NCBI RefSeq assembly: GCF_022229005.1
Contig: NZ_JAKKFD010000019.1
Coordinates: 62,001 to 126,000, forward strand
Length of the DNA: 64,000 nucleotides
Origin: Micromonospora trifolii
GTDB lineage: Bacteria > Actinomycetota > Actinomycetes > Mycobacteriales > Micromonosporaceae
Reading direction: 5' to 3'
Both the position numbers and the translations under genes were made by a program. Numbering within the stretch: position 1 is the first letter of the stretch; each line of letters begins with the position of its first letter. Shown here in pieces: positions 52,169 through 60,759 of the stretch. The notes beneath the pieces are model-generated. The model saw nothing but the letters and a program-made list of their open reading frames with translations. It was not told the DNA's origin and searched no databases.

Positions 52169-53341
52169 TCAGTGGTCGCGACGGCCCGGCGGGCGGTGCT
52201 GCGCCACACTGCCCTGAATCGCCTCCCACACGCTGCGTCCGGCCTCTCGCAGCGTCTCCCCCGCCTGCTCGGCGAGTTGCGCCGCGCTCTGGGCTGCGCT
52301 CTGCGCCGCGCCCGGCAGACCACCGTGGCCGTGCCCGGACGGGTTCGGGCCGGGCCCAGCCGATCGACCGGGCTGGTTCGCGGTCTCCCCTCCCGCCGGT
52401 CCCTCGGGGCGCTGCTGGTCCCGGCCTGCCCCTCCCGGGCGCTTCCCGTCACCCGAGCCTTCGGGATGCTTCTCCTCGTCGTGACGCGGCCCCTCGTGCC
52501 GCTGGCCTCCCGGGCGGTTGCCACCTGGCGCGCCGACCTCAGGCCCTCGGCCCTGCGGCTGCCGTCCATCTGGCTGCCGTCCCTGAGGATGCTGGCCCTG
52601 CGCATCCGGACCCTCAGGACGCCGACCCTCCGGCTGCGGGCCCGACGGGTGCGCCTGGTCAGCTGACCCCGGGCCGCCAGCCCGCGCCCCGGGTCCTCCA
52701 GCACCTCGGTCCGAGCCGACCGGGCCCGCCCCGGACCGACCCCCATCCGGCCGGCCAGGGCCCGGCCGATCGGGGCCCGGCCGATCGGGGCCCGGCCGAT
52801 CGGGGCCCGGCCGATCGGGGCCCGGTAGACCTGGATCCGGTCGATCGGAAGCCAGTCGGTCGCGGTCGGCCACCGGGCTGGCCGCGCTCACCTGGCGGCC
52901 CGGCTCGTCGCGTACGCCGTCCGAGCGTCGAGTCGATGCCTTGATCTCCGCTGCGCCCGCGGCCAACTGCTGGGCGCTGCGGTTCACGTCGTCGAAGGCG
53001 GTGCCGGCCGTGCGTGCGAGCGCCTCGATGATGTGTGGGTTGTGGTCGAGCGTGTCGAGCGCGCGTCCCAGGATTCTGGTCAGCTGCTCCAACCGCACCC
53101 GCAGCTGCGCCTCGGCGTTCACCCCGTCGATGTTCAACTCGCCGCTGTTGAGGTGCACGCGTACGCCGGCGTCGACCTGGAGCAGGTTGGCCACCCGGGC
53201 CCGCAGCGACAGGTCGGCCTCCAGACCGTCGACCGCCAGCCGGATGGAGTCGACGGAGACCTTCGGAATGTCGAGCAGGACGTCCGGGTTCCCGCTGTCG
53301 ACGTTCCGGTCCGGCTCCCGCTGCTGCCCGCTGTCGCCCAT
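52169..53341 (-). CDS. Hypothetical protein with PDRPG repeats and low-complexity tail
   Basis: 390 aa from the ATG at 53341 (GGGAGAG upstream). Residues about 20-125 form a conserved-looking domain (LLDIPKVSVDSIRLAVDGLE, then LRVRLEQLTRILGRALDTLD), possibly amphipathic helical. The rest is low-complexity: a run of GPDRP units, Gln/Gly/Pro-rich repeats and a C-terminal Ala/Gln-rich amphipathic stretch (AAQSAAQSAAQLAEQAGE). I do not recognise a family. Codon-position bias is typical of real genes in the N-terminal part; the tail is less certain. Confidence 0.65.
   Translation of the reverse strand: MGDSGQQREPDRNVDSGNPDVLLDIPKVSVDSIRLAVDGLEADLSLRARVANLLQVDAGVRVHLNSGELNIDGVNAEAQLRVRLEQLTRILGRALDTLDHNPHIIEALARTAGTAFDDVNRSAQQLAAGAAEIKASTRRSDGVRDEPGRQVSAASPVADRDRLASDRPDPGLPGPDRPGPDRPGPDRPGPDRPGPGRPDGGRSGAGPVGSDRGAGGPGARAGGPGSADQAHPSGPQPEGRRPEGPDAQGQHPQGRQPDGRQPQGRGPEVGAPGGNRPGGQRHEGPRHDEEKHPEGSGDGKRPGGAGRDQQRPEGPAGGETANQPGRSAGPGPNPSGHGHGGLPGAAQSAAQSAAQLAEQAGETLREAGRSVWEAIQGSVAQHRPPGRRDH
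52758..52825. repeat. 15-bp coding tandem repeat (about 4.5 units)
   Basis: The 15-bp unit GGGCCCGGCCGATCG occurs four times exactly (52758-52817) plus a partial fifth, giving the PDRPG peptide repeat of the overlapping gene. Such repeats change copy number by slippage and may vary between strains. Confidence 0.85.
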
Positions 53342-53507
53342 GCTCTCCCGCCCCACCTGCACACCGGCCCGGTCGTCCGAGCCGTTGGGCGCGGTTACCC
53401 GCTTTCCGGCGGGCCATCCCGTCCGTGACGACTCGACGACCCTCTGTCTGGAACCGGGCACCGCGCGAAGCTGCACACCGAGGCATCAGCCGGTATGGTC
53501 CGGGCCT

Positions 53508-54035
53508 ATGGGACAGGAATTGACTGATCCGGCCGACATCCGGCAGGACGTCGGCCAGTTCTCTCTCCGGTGCAGCCTCCTCGTCCCGGGCTCCGTCGAG
53601 CACGCGTTCGCGGTCTTCACCGACGAGCTGACCGACTGGTGGGTCACCGAATACACCTGGTCGGGCCCGGACGCGCTGGCTGAGCTGGGCATGGAGCCTC
53701 GGGCCGGCGGCATGCTCTACGAGTTGGGCCCGTACGGCTTCCGCGCCGACTGGGGTCGGGTGCTCACCTGGGATCCGCCTCGCCGGCTGGTCTTCGTCTG
53801 GCAGATCGGCCCCGACCGGGCGCCGGTGCCGGACCCGGCCCGCGCGAGCGAGGTCGAGGTGCTGTTCCATGCCGAGGGGCCGGAACGCACCCGGGTCGAG
53901 CTGGAGCACCGGCACTTCGACCGGCACGGCGAGGCCGCCGAGGGTTACCGCAAGGCGCTCACTGCCGGCTGGCACGAGTTGCTCACCCGCTACGTCGCCA
54001 CGGTGTCGCGCCACCGCCCCACCACGACGGCCTGA
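53508..54035 (+). CDS. SRPBCC/AHA1-family protein
   Basis: 175 aa from the ATG at 53508. Bet v1-like START-type fold: FAVFTDELTDWWV and FGRADWGRVLTWDPPRRLVFVWQI-type pattern (about 37-115), ending FDRHGEAAEGYRKALTAGWHELL. AHA1-like proteins bind hydrophobic ligands or assist Hsp90; the role here is unknown. Divergent from the repeat protein. Confidence 0.82.
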   Translation: MGQELTDPADIRQDVGQFSLRCSLLVPGSVEHAFAVFTDELTDWWVTEYTWSGPDALAELGMEPRAGGMLYELGPYGFRADWGRVLTWDPPRRLVFVWQIGPDRAPVPDPARASEVEVLFHAEGPERTRVELEHRHFDRHGEAAEGYRKALTAGWHELLTRYVATVSRHRPTTTA

Positions 54036-54047
54036 CGACCCACCGGG

Positions 54048-54752
54048 TCAGCGGCCGAGCCGCCGACCGGCAGCGGCGCCGCCGAGGTCCCGACCACCAA
54101 GGTTCGCGCGTTGGCCGGCCTCGGCCCCCGAGCCGAAGCCGGTGCCGCCCAGCCGTCGTGGCGGTGCGGTACGCAGCCGTGGGTACTCCTCGCTGAGCCG
54201 GCGCTGCACCCGGTCGGAGCGGTCGGTCAACACCAGCGCCATCGTCGGTGCGCCCGACTCGCTGGCCGCCGCCGACTCGGCCGCCCAGAGTCGACCTCCG
54301 ACCACCTCCGCGAAGCCGGCGAGCCAGGAGCGGCGGAAGGCGGCAGGGTGGTCGTCCGCGGGGACCTCGGTGGCGGCCAGGCCGTGTGCCGCCTGCACGA
54401 GCAGTGAGGTGAAGAGCACGTCGACCCGTTCCAGGTCGCTGGCGAAGCCGAAGAGGTGCAGGGCGAAGCCGTTGCCCTGCCGACGGCGTACGCAGCGGCA
54501 GCGCAGGGGTTCGGCCACCGCGGCGAGCAGGCCGACCTTGTCTCGGGCGTACGGGGCGACGACGTCCAGCACGCGGTCGCCGACCGGGTCGGTGGTCGGA
54601 TCCCGGGCGGCGAGTAGCGCCCGGTCGACGCCGTAGCGGGCGATCAACTCGGTTGCCTTGGCGGTGAACGCGGCGGACTCGGCCGGCGTGCAGGCCGGGT
54701 CCTCGGCCTGGGCCAGCAGCTTGCGCACCTTGCTGAGCATGGCCTCGGACAT
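54048..54752 (-). CDS. DUF2786-domain protein
   Basis: 234 aa from the ATG at 54752; upstream in-frame ATGs at 54785 and 54782 are possible. The N-terminal LSKVRKLLAQAEDPACTPAESAAFTAKATELIARYGVD (quoted in parts: LSKVRKLLAQAED and AFTAKATELIARYGVD) is the DUF2786 signature. No function is known for this domain. Ends in a Gly/Arg-rich tail. Confidence 0.75.
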   Translation of the reverse strand: MSEAMLSKVRKLLAQAEDPACTPAESAAFTAKATELIARYGVDRALLAARDPTTDPVGDRVLDVVAPYARDKVGLLAAVAEPLRCRCVRRRQGNGFALHLFGFASDLERVDVLFTSLLVQAAHGLAATEVPADDHPAAFRRSWLAGFAEVVGGRLWAAESAAASESGAPTMALVLTDRSDRVQRRLSEEYPRLRTAPPRRLGGTGFGSGAEAGQRANLGGRDLGGAAAGRRLGR

Positions 54753-54881
54753 GCCTACAGAGCTACCACACGGGCCGGACATCATCGGGGCCGCGCCGCG
54801 ATCGATCGATACGTATCATCGTCACGGCCAGATGATCAGTCCAATACGGACGGTCAGCCAACTGTTTGGAGGAACGAACGG

Positions 54882-55322
54882 ATGCCATCCCCGACCGCTC
54901 GTCTGCTCGCCGTCGCCACGGCCACCGCACTGCTCTCCGTCGGTACACCCGCGCTGGCGGAGCCGATCACACCGACCGCGCCGGTCAGCTCCGGGCCGAA
55001 CGCGTTCGCCCCGCTGGCCACCTGTTACGGCGGGGCGGTCCGGTCGTACTTCGAGACCGGCCGCTACGGCGGCTCGGCCGGCCAGTACCGCACCACGACG
55101 CGCTGTCGCGACATCAACGTCCGCAACGCGAGCGTGTACGCCACCGAGGCGTGCGTGATCTTCGTCGACAAGACGAGCGCCTGCAACTACTGGACCTACC
55201 TGCCGGCCAACTCGGGCTGGATCACGGTGGCGACCAACGTCCGGGACGGCGTCAACTTCCGGGTCCGCTTCGAGAACCTGCGGTACGAGTACGAACCGCT
55301 GATCGCGTACCACGCGTTCTGA
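54882..55322 (+). CDS. Hypothetical secreted protein
   Basis: 146 aa with a signal peptide (about 1-25, cut at ALA-EP) and mature domain with cysteines at CYGG, TRCRD, EACVIF and SACNYW, suggesting two disulfides. GGAGG lies 7 bp before the ATG. A GATACGTATC palindrome (54808-54817) lies 65 bp upstream. Pattern resembles small secreted proteins of actinomycetes; no function. Confidence 0.78.
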   Translation: MPSPTARLLAVATATALLSVGTPALAEPITPTAPVSSGPNAFAPLATCYGGAVRSYFETGRYGGSAGQYRTTTRCRDINVRNASVYATEACVIFVDKTSACNYWTYLPANSGWITVATNVRDGVNFRVRFENLRYEYEPLIAYHAF

Positions 55323-55379
55323 GTGGCCCGCGCGGTCGCGGCGTCCGCCCCCCGACGGACGCCGCGACCCGGCGGCGGG

Positions 55380-55769
55380 TCACCCGGCGCGGCTGCGCAG
55401 GGTGGCGATCGTCGAGCCCGCGAGTGTGAGCAGGCAGTCGGGGAGCAGACCGTCGGCGGCCGCCGCGCCGAACAGCGCCTCACCGGTCGGTTCATCCCGG
55501 TTCGCGTACGCACTGACGAAGCGGGCGACCCAGCGGGTGTCGTACCCGGCCTGATCGATTCCCGGGAAGTCGAGCGCCGCCCCACTGGCCGCTGGCGCGT
55601 CGCCGAGCATGGTCGCGGCCAGGCACCAGGCGACGCCGTACGCGCCGTCCAGGCCGGCCCGGTCGACCACCGCGTCGAACGCTCCCACCACCGCTTCTCC
55701 ATCGCCGGTCAGCGCCGAACGGAGTACGGCGGCCGCGTCATCGAACGTCTGCTGTGGTAGGTCGGTCAC
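55380..55769 (-). CDS. Hypothetical protein
   Basis: 129 aa from a GTG at 55769; a longer frame to 55829 lacks support. Mostly helical pattern (FDDAAAVLRSALTGDGEAVVGAF; LDGAYGVAWCLAATMLG). No motif, signal or membrane segment recognised. The start is uncertain. Confidence 0.6.
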   Translation of the reverse strand: MTDLPQQTFDDAAAVLRSALTGDGEAVVGAFDAVVDRAGLDGAYGVAWCLAATMLGDAPAASGAALDFPGIDQAGYDTRWVARFVSAYANRDEPTGEALFGAAAADGLLPDCLLTLAGSTIATLRSRAG

Positions 55770-55925
55770 GCAGCGCACAGTAGGACGGGTGGTCAAGCAC
55801 CCCTCATGACCGTCACTGTCCGTGTTCAACGCGAGCTACCTGCGCATTACGCCACCTCCACGGTCCCGCCGCCGGCCTCGGCACGCTAATGTGCGCAGCG
55901 GACCTTCGCCGGAGGAAGGACGACC

Positions 55926-57269
55926 ATGTTCGAATCACGCCGCTCGCGGGTAGCCACACTGGCTGCCTGCGCGACGCTCCTGCTCGCCACAAGCGCTTGC
56001 GGGGATGACAAGCCCGACGAGGCAAGCGCCCAACAGGTGCGCCTCTACGGCACGGACGGCAACATGCTCAACTCCTATCCAGCGGAGTTGAAGGAACGGG
56101 CGAGTCTCGTCGACGGGATGAAGGGCACCACGCCCCTCGTTCCGCTGCCAGACGACTTCAAGGGCCGGCTACGGGCCGTCAATCCGGCGCTGACGGACTA
56201 CGTGTACTCCGCCGAGACCTACGACGCGGTGGTGATCGCCGTGCTCGCCGCCCAGTTGGCCGGCAGCACCGACCCGGCCGCCATCACCAAGCAGATCGTC
56301 GCCGTGACCAACGACGGGCAGCGCTGCGAAGACCCGGCCAGTTGTCTCGCGCTGGCCCGCAACGGGCAGGACATCGAGTACCGCGGCGTGTCGCTGACCC
56401 GGGCGGGCTTCACCGACAAGGGTGAGCCGGCCACCGCGAGCTACGCCACGCTGACCTTCGACGGGCAGCAGATCAACGACGGCAAGACCGAGTTCGTTGG
56501 CGCGGGCATCGAGTCGGCGGCGAGCACCAAGACGCCGCCGAGGCCGAAGAAGCAGCGCCCGGGTGGCGCCGCCGACCAGGAGCCGCTGGTTCTGGGCGGC
56601 CTGCTGCCGAAGACCGGTGACCTCGCGATCGCGTACCCGCCGATGGCCGCCGGCGCCGCGCTGGCGATCAAAGAGATCAACGCCGCTGGCGGCGCACTGG
56701 GCAAGCCGGTGACGTGGCTGGACGGCGACGACGGCACCAACCCGGCGGTGGCCAAGGCCACGGTTGCCAAGCACGTGACGGACGGCGTCAGCGTGATCAT
56801 CGGTGCCGGCGGTTCGGGTATCTCCCGGGCGGTTCTGCCGGACGTGGTGCAGGCCGGGAAGATCCTCTTCTCCCCGTCCAACACCGACAGCAGCCTGACC
56901 GACGTGGACGACCAGGGTCTCTACTTCCGTACCGCCCCGCCGGACAGCCTCCAGGGCCGGGCGCTGGCCGACGTGATCCTTCGCGACGGGTCGCAGAAGA
57001 TCGTCATCGTCGCCCGCAAGGACTCCTACGGTGAGGGCCTCCAGGGCACCGTCCGCGACGAGCTGGAGAAGGCCGGTATCGCCAACGACCGGCTCAAGCT
57101 GTTGACGTACGAGCCGCCGGCCGACGCCAAGGCCGCGCCTGTCGACTTCAGCGGCGGCGCGAAGGAGATCAAGGCATTCGGCGCGGACGCGGTACTGATC
57201 ATCGGCTTCGGTGAGTCCGCCCAGGTGATCCGCGGCCTGGCCGACGCCGGGGTGCAGATCCGGCAGTAG
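55926..57269 (+). CDS. Circularly permuted substrate-binding lipoprotein (type I, Leu/Ile/Val-binding family)
   Basis: 447 aa. Signal peptide and lipobox ATSAC (C25). The order of halves is unusual. Residues about 38-185 (RLYGTDGNMLNSYP, VKG-like VDGMKGTTPL, YDAVVIAVLAAQ, CLALARNGQDIEYRGVSL) correspond to the C-terminal half of a normal family member. A basic, proline-rich linker (about 200-218) follows. Residues 221-447 (LVLGGLLPKTGDLA, AIKEINAAGGALGKPV, LYFRTAPPDSLQGRALA, DAVLIIGFGESAQVIRGL) correspond to the N-terminal half, and the protein ends at VQIRQ, exactly where a normal protein would continue to the sequence at its beginning. No transporter genes are adjacent. Confidence 0.85.
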   Translation: MFESRRSRVATLAACATLLLATSACGDDKPDEASAQQVRLYGTDGNMLNSYPAELKERASLVDGMKGTTPLVPLPDDFKGRLRAVNPALTDYVYSAETYDAVVIAVLAAQLAGSTDPAAITKQIVAVTNDGQRCEDPASCLALARNGQDIEYRGVSLTRAGFTDKGEPATASYATLTFDGQQINDGKTEFVGAGIESAASTKTPPRPKKQRPGGAADQEPLVLGGLLPKTGDLAIAYPPMAAGAALAIKEINAAGGALGKPVTWLDGDDGTNPAVAKATVAKHVTDGVSVIIGAGGSGISRAVLPDVVQAGKILFSPSNTDSSLTDVDDQGLYFRTAPPDSLQGRALADVILRDGSQKIVIVARKDSYGEGLQGTVRDELEKAGIANDRLKLLTYEPPADAKAAPVDFSGGAKEIKAFGADAVLIIGFGESAQVIRGLADAGVQIRQ

Positions 57270-57286
57270 GCAGGACCGAAACCACG

Positions 57287-57319
57287 ACGGCCGCACCGGC
57301 TTCCCGCCGGTGCGGCCGT
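57287..57319 (+). terminator. Strong stem-loop after the binding-protein gene
   Basis: ACGGCCGCACCGGC (57287-57300) pairs perfectly with GCCGGTGCGGCCGT (57306-57319), 5-base loop, followed by TTCTGG. 17 bp after the stop. Confidence 0.8.
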
Positions 57320-57336
57320 TTCTGGTACGCGGGGAA

Positions 57337-58080
57337 TCAGCGCGGCCGGCGGCGCTCCAGGAACTCGGTCATCCGGCGGTGCTTCTCGTCGTCCTCGAAC
57401 AGCACCGCCTGGCTGACCAGGTCGAGATGCGGGTGCGCGGCGGCCGGCGCGTCCACCGCCAGCTTGGTCAGCCGCACCGCCAACGGTGAGCCCAGGGCGA
57501 TCTCGTCCAGCAACGCGTCCGCCACCGCCAGCAGCTCGCCGGGCTCGTCCACCACCCGGTTCACCAGGCCGATCCGCAGCGCCTCGGTGGCATCCACCCG
57601 CCGGCCGGTGAAGAGCAGCTCCTTGGCCCGGCCCTCGCCGATCAACGCGGGCAGCCGGTGGGTCGCGCCGGCGCCGGCCAGGATGCCCAACCGGACTTCC
57701 GGTTGGCCGAAGACCGCCCGCGCCGTGCACACGCGAAGATCGCAGGCGTACGCCAGCTCCGCGCCACCGCCCAACGCCGGGCCGTCGACGGCCGCCACGG
57801 TCGGCATCGGCAGCGCCCGGATGCGGGCGAAGGCGGCCGAGTTGATCGCGGCGAGAGCGTCGGTGCGACCGCGTTCGCGGAGCTGACCGATGTCGGCGCC
57901 ACCGGCGAAGATGCCCGCCGCGCCACCGGTGAGCAGCAGCAGTCGCGGACGCGCCTCCAACTCGGCGCAGACCTGGTGCAGCTCGGCGATCAGGTCAGCG
58001 TCGATGGCGTTGCGCTTCTCCGGCCGGTCCAGGGTGACCACCAGCCGGTCCGGCCGCTCCTCGATCCGCAACCCGCTCAC
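57337..58080 (-). CDS. Enoyl-CoA hydratase/isomerase family protein
   Basis: 247 aa from a GTG at 58080 that overlaps the upstream stop (GTGA). Crotonase motifs: LDRPEKRNAIDAD, GIFAGGADIGQL (oxyanion hole, about 58-69), VAAVDGPALGGGAELAYACDLR and GQPEVRLGILAGAGAT, where E is in the position of one catalytic glutamate. Coupled to the 3-hydroxyacyl-CoA dehydrogenase gene, so the pair performs successive steps of beta-oxidation or related acyl-CoA chemistry. Confidence 0.9.
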   Translation of the reverse strand: MSGLRIEERPDRLVVTLDRPEKRNAIDADLIAELHQVCAELEARPRLLLLTGGAAGIFAGGADIGQLRERGRTDALAAINSAAFARIRALPMPTVAAVDGPALGGGAELAYACDLRVCTARAVFGQPEVRLGILAGAGATHRLPALIGEGRAKELLFTGRRVDATEALRIGLVNRVVDEPGELLAVADALLDEIALGSPLAVRLTKLAVDAPAAAHPHLDLVSQAVLFEDDEKHRRMTEFLERRRPR

Positions 58081-58934
58081 TGTTTCGCACCGCCTTCCCA
58101 ACGGTAGAAGCCCTGCCCGGACTTCTTACCCAGCCGCCCGGCGGCCACCAGCTCCTCCAGCAGGGGCGGCGGCGCGAAGCGGTCCCCGTACGCGGCCTGG
58201 AGGGTTCGGGCGATGTCCAGCCGCACGTCGAGGCCGACCAGGTCGGTGAGCTCCAACGGCCCGATCGGATGCCGGTAGCCGAGCACCATGGCCTTGTCGA
58301 TGTCCGCCGGGCTGGCCACCCCGTCGGCGACCATCCGGATCGCCTCCAACCCGAGGGTGACCCCGAGCCGGGAGGTGGCGAAGCCGGGCATGTCGCGTAC
58401 GACGACGGGGTCCTTGCCCAACCGGCCGGCGAGCGTGACGGCCGCGGCGGTGGTCTCCTCGGCGGTGGCCGGGCCGACCACGATCTCCAGCAGCGCCATC
58501 GCCCAGACCGGGTTGAAGAAGTGCAGGCCGACGAAGCGCTCGGGCGCCTCCAGCTCGGCGGCCAGCGCGCCGATGGCGATGCTGGAGGTGTTGCTGCCCA
58601 GCAGCGCCGGGCGCAGCGCGGCGGCGTCACGCAGCACCGCGCGCTTGAGGTCGAGGCGCTCCGGCACCGCCTCCACGATCACCTCGGGGGCCGGGGCGAC
58701 AGCGGCGAGGGTGGGACGCAGCGTCACCCGCTGCCGGTTGGTGGCGGCCTCGTCGGCGCTCAGCTTCCCGCGCTGCACCGCCCGCTCCCACAGCTCGGCG
58801 AGCCGGTTCAGCGCGGCCGCGCCCCGCTCGGGGTCCACCTCGACCAACTCGACGGCGTGCCCGGCGCCGGCCGCCACGTACGCGATGCCAAGCCCCATCG
58901 TGCCGGCACCGACGACCACGAAACGATCGCTCAT
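58077..58934 (-). CDS. 3-hydroxyacyl-CoA (3-hydroxybutyryl-CoA) dehydrogenase
   Basis: 285 aa from the ATG at 58934, with GGGAGG upstream. NAD-binding VVVGAGTMGLGIAYVAAGAG, SNTSSIAIGAL and the catalytic LHFFNPVWAM (His). C-terminal domain includes ATSRLGVTLGLEAIRMVADGVAS and GPLELTDLVGLDV. Overlaps the following enoyl-CoA hydratase start by 4 bp. Confidence 0.92.
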   Translation of the reverse strand: MSDRFVVVGAGTMGLGIAYVAAGAGHAVELVEVDPERGAAALNRLAELWERAVQRGKLSADEAATNRQRVTLRPTLAAVAPAPEVIVEAVPERLDLKRAVLRDAAALRPALLGSNTSSIAIGALAAELEAPERFVGLHFFNPVWAMALLEIVVGPATAEETTAAAVTLAGRLGKDPVVVRDMPGFATSRLGVTLGLEAIRMVADGVASPADIDKAMVLGYRHPIGPLELTDLVGLDVRLDIARTLQAAYGDRFAPPPLLEELVAAGRLGKKSGQGFYRWEGGAKQ

Positions 58935-59111
58935 CACGCCTCCCTGTCCCGCCCGCCGACGCGCGGGGTCCCCGCAACGCCGGCCCGGGTGTCCCGCCCG
59001 CTCCGCTCGCTCATGGTGCGACCCTAGACAGCGCGACGACCCGGCCCATGCGTGGGGGAGCGCCGGATCGGGTAATGACGGCCCGTCAACCGAGGGAAGG
59101 ACCGCATCGAG

Positions 59112-59399
59112 ATGAGCCAGGCACCGGAGAGCGTCACCGACGGGGAGATCGTGGAGACCCGAGGCGACGAGCGGGTCGAACTGCTGCGCGCCGACACCAA
59201 CAACGACGGCAAGACCGACGTGTGGGTGGTGGACACCGACGGCGACGGCAAGGCGGACCTGTTCCAGTTCGACACCGACGGTGACGGCAAGGTGGACATC
59301 ACCATGGTCGACATCGACGAGGACGGCCAACCGGACGAGGTGGTCGACGGCGACGGCGGCCTCCCGCCCGAGCAGCTCCCCCCGACCGTCCAGCTCTGA
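59112..59399 (+). CDS. Small acidic DxDxDG repeat protein
   Basis: 95 aa, no signal peptide. Four 13-residue units (DTNNDGKTDVWVV, DTDGDGKADLFQF, DTDGDGKVDITMV, DIDEDGQPDEVV) form calcium-binding-loop-type DxDxDG sequences without flanking EF-hand helices. The pattern resembles dockerin or thrombospondin type 3 loops, but in a short cytoplasmic protein. AGGGAAGG lies ahead of the ATG. Function unknown; calcium buffering or sensing is a guess. Confidence 0.8.
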   Translation: MSQAPESVTDGEIVETRGDERVELLRADTNNDGKTDVWVVDTDGDGKADLFQFDTDGDGKVDITMVDIDEDGQPDEVVDGDGGLPPEQLPPTVQL

Positions 59400-59409
59400 G
59401 ACGTACGAC

Positions 59410-59444
59410 GGCCCCCGCTCTCCGCCCGGCGGAGGGTGGGGGCC
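59410..59444. terminator. Bidirectional hairpin between convergent genes
   Basis: GGCCCCCGCTCTCCG (59410-59424) pairs imperfectly with CGGAGGGTGGGGGCC (59430-59444). Lies between the repeat-protein stop and the convergent methyltransferase stop. Confidence 0.6.
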
Positions 59445-59448
59445 TCGC

Positions 59449-60237
59449 TCAGTCCGCGAGGCGCAGTGTGGCCAGGTAGTAGGGGGCATCCCGGTGGTCC
59501 ACATCGGTGAGCCGCCAACCGGTGCCGTGCACCAGGCTGGCGAACTCGTCCGCCGAGCAGACCAGGTAGTCGAACCACTCGGTGCTCAACTCGCGGTAGC
59601 GCAGCCGTAGCCGCAGCTGACCACCGAGCCGGCCGCGCCGACGGTTGCGCTCGTGGTAACCGGTGTGCAGCGGGTCGCGGGTGCCGTACGGGTCGGTGCC
59701 CTGCGCGATGATCTGCGCTCCCGGTCGGGCCAGCGCGGCGAGCGCGGCCAGGAACTCGGGAGCCCGCTCCCGCCCCTCGAACAGCCCGAGGTTGTTGCCG
59801 AGCAGCAGGAACGTGTCGTATTGCGCCCCGTCGGCGACGTGCGTGTCGACGGTGCCGTGCACCAGCCGCCGGACGCCGCGACGCCGGCTCACCTCCAGCG
59901 CACCCGCGGAGGTGTCCAGCCCGGTGACCGGTACGCCGCGCTCCTGGAGCAGCAGCGCGATCCGGCCGGCTCCGGTGCCGATGTCCAGCGTCTCGCCGTG
60001 CGCCCGGTCCACCGCGCGGTGGTCGTACGGCTGCCACTCCGCCGGCCCGTCCAGGTAGTGCGCGGCCGGGGCGCCGTTGATCAGGCCGTCGTCCCGTTCG
60101 ATGATCTCGATGACCGGTCGCGGCAGTCGACCACCGACCAGGGGCCGGGGGCCTACCCCGGTGGCCACGGCGAGCGTGTCCCGCAGCAGTTCGCCGATCA
60201 CGTCACCGATTAGGGGCTCAACCGTCACGACGTTCAC
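59449..60237 (-). CDS. SAM-dependent methyltransferase
   Basis: 262 aa from a GTG at 60237. Motif I is ETLDIGTGAGRIALLL (about 82-97), then LDTSAGALEV and a motif-III-like YDTFLLLGNNLGLF. Class I Rossmann methyltransferase, cytoplasmic; substrate unknown. Divergent from the PPOX-type gene; the start region is GC-poorer than average. Confidence 0.82.
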   Translation of the reverse strand: MNVVTVEPLIGDVIGELLRDTLAVATGVGPRPLVGGRLPRPVIEIIERDDGLINGAPAAHYLDGPAEWQPYDHRAVDRAHGETLDIGTGAGRIALLLQERGVPVTGLDTSAGALEVSRRRGVRRLVHGTVDTHVADGAQYDTFLLLGNNLGLFEGRERAPEFLAALAALARPGAQIIAQGTDPYGTRDPLHTGYHERNRRRGRLGGQLRLRLRYRELSTEWFDYLVCSADEFASLVHGTGWRLTDVDHRDAPYYLATLRLAD

Positions 60238-60282
60238 GCTATCCGGCCACTCAGTGGTCCACACCGGCCGTATCCTGGCGGC

Positions 60283-60672
60283 GTGACCATGCTGGACCGG
60301 CTGTCGGCTGAGAAGTACATCCTGCTCACGACCTTCCGCAATGACGGTCGGGCGGTGCCGACCCCGGTCTGGGCGGTGCGCGACGGCGAGGCGTTGGCGG
60401 TCTGGACCCGGGCCGACTCGGGCAAGGTGAAGCGGATCCGCCGCAACGGCGAGGTGACAGTGGCCCCGTGCGACGTACGGGGTCGGCCGCACGGGGCGGA
60501 GGTGCCGGCCCACGCGACGATCTACGGGGGCGGTGACACCGGTCGGGTCCGAGACCTGCTCAAGCACAAGTACCGCCTGATCGGTCGCCTGAGCCTGCTG
60601 GGCAGCCGGTTGCGTCGCGGCGAGGGCGGCACTGTCGGCATCCGTGTGACGTTGGCCGAGCCACGACGCTGA
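60283..60672 (+). CDS. PPOX-class F420/flavin-dependent oxidoreductase family protein
   Basis: 129 aa from a GTG at 60283, with an ATG two codons later as an alternative. The split-barrel pattern (LTTFRNDGRAVPTPVWAVRDG, VWTRADSGKVKRIRRNGEVTVAPCDVRG) matches pyridoxamine-phosphate-oxidase-like proteins common in actinomycetes that use F420 or FMN. Leaderless or short leader. Role unknown. Confidence 0.85.
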   Translation: MTMLDRLSAEKYILLTTFRNDGRAVPTPVWAVRDGEALAVWTRADSGKVKRIRRNGEVTVAPCDVRGRPHGAEVPAHATIYGGGDTGRVRDLLKHKYRLIGRLSLLGSRLRRGEGGTVGIRVTLAEPRR

Positions 60673-60759
60673 TCCGTGGCCGGTGTCGTGCTCGGCGGTG
60701 CATACGAAAGGGGCGGCGGATCGAGATCCACCGCCCCTGCCGAAAAAACTATCGCCAGC

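Noticed and set aside
52758..52825. Possible CRISPR or origin iterons
   Set aside because: The 15-bp unit lies in frame in a coding region and encodes a peptide repeat.
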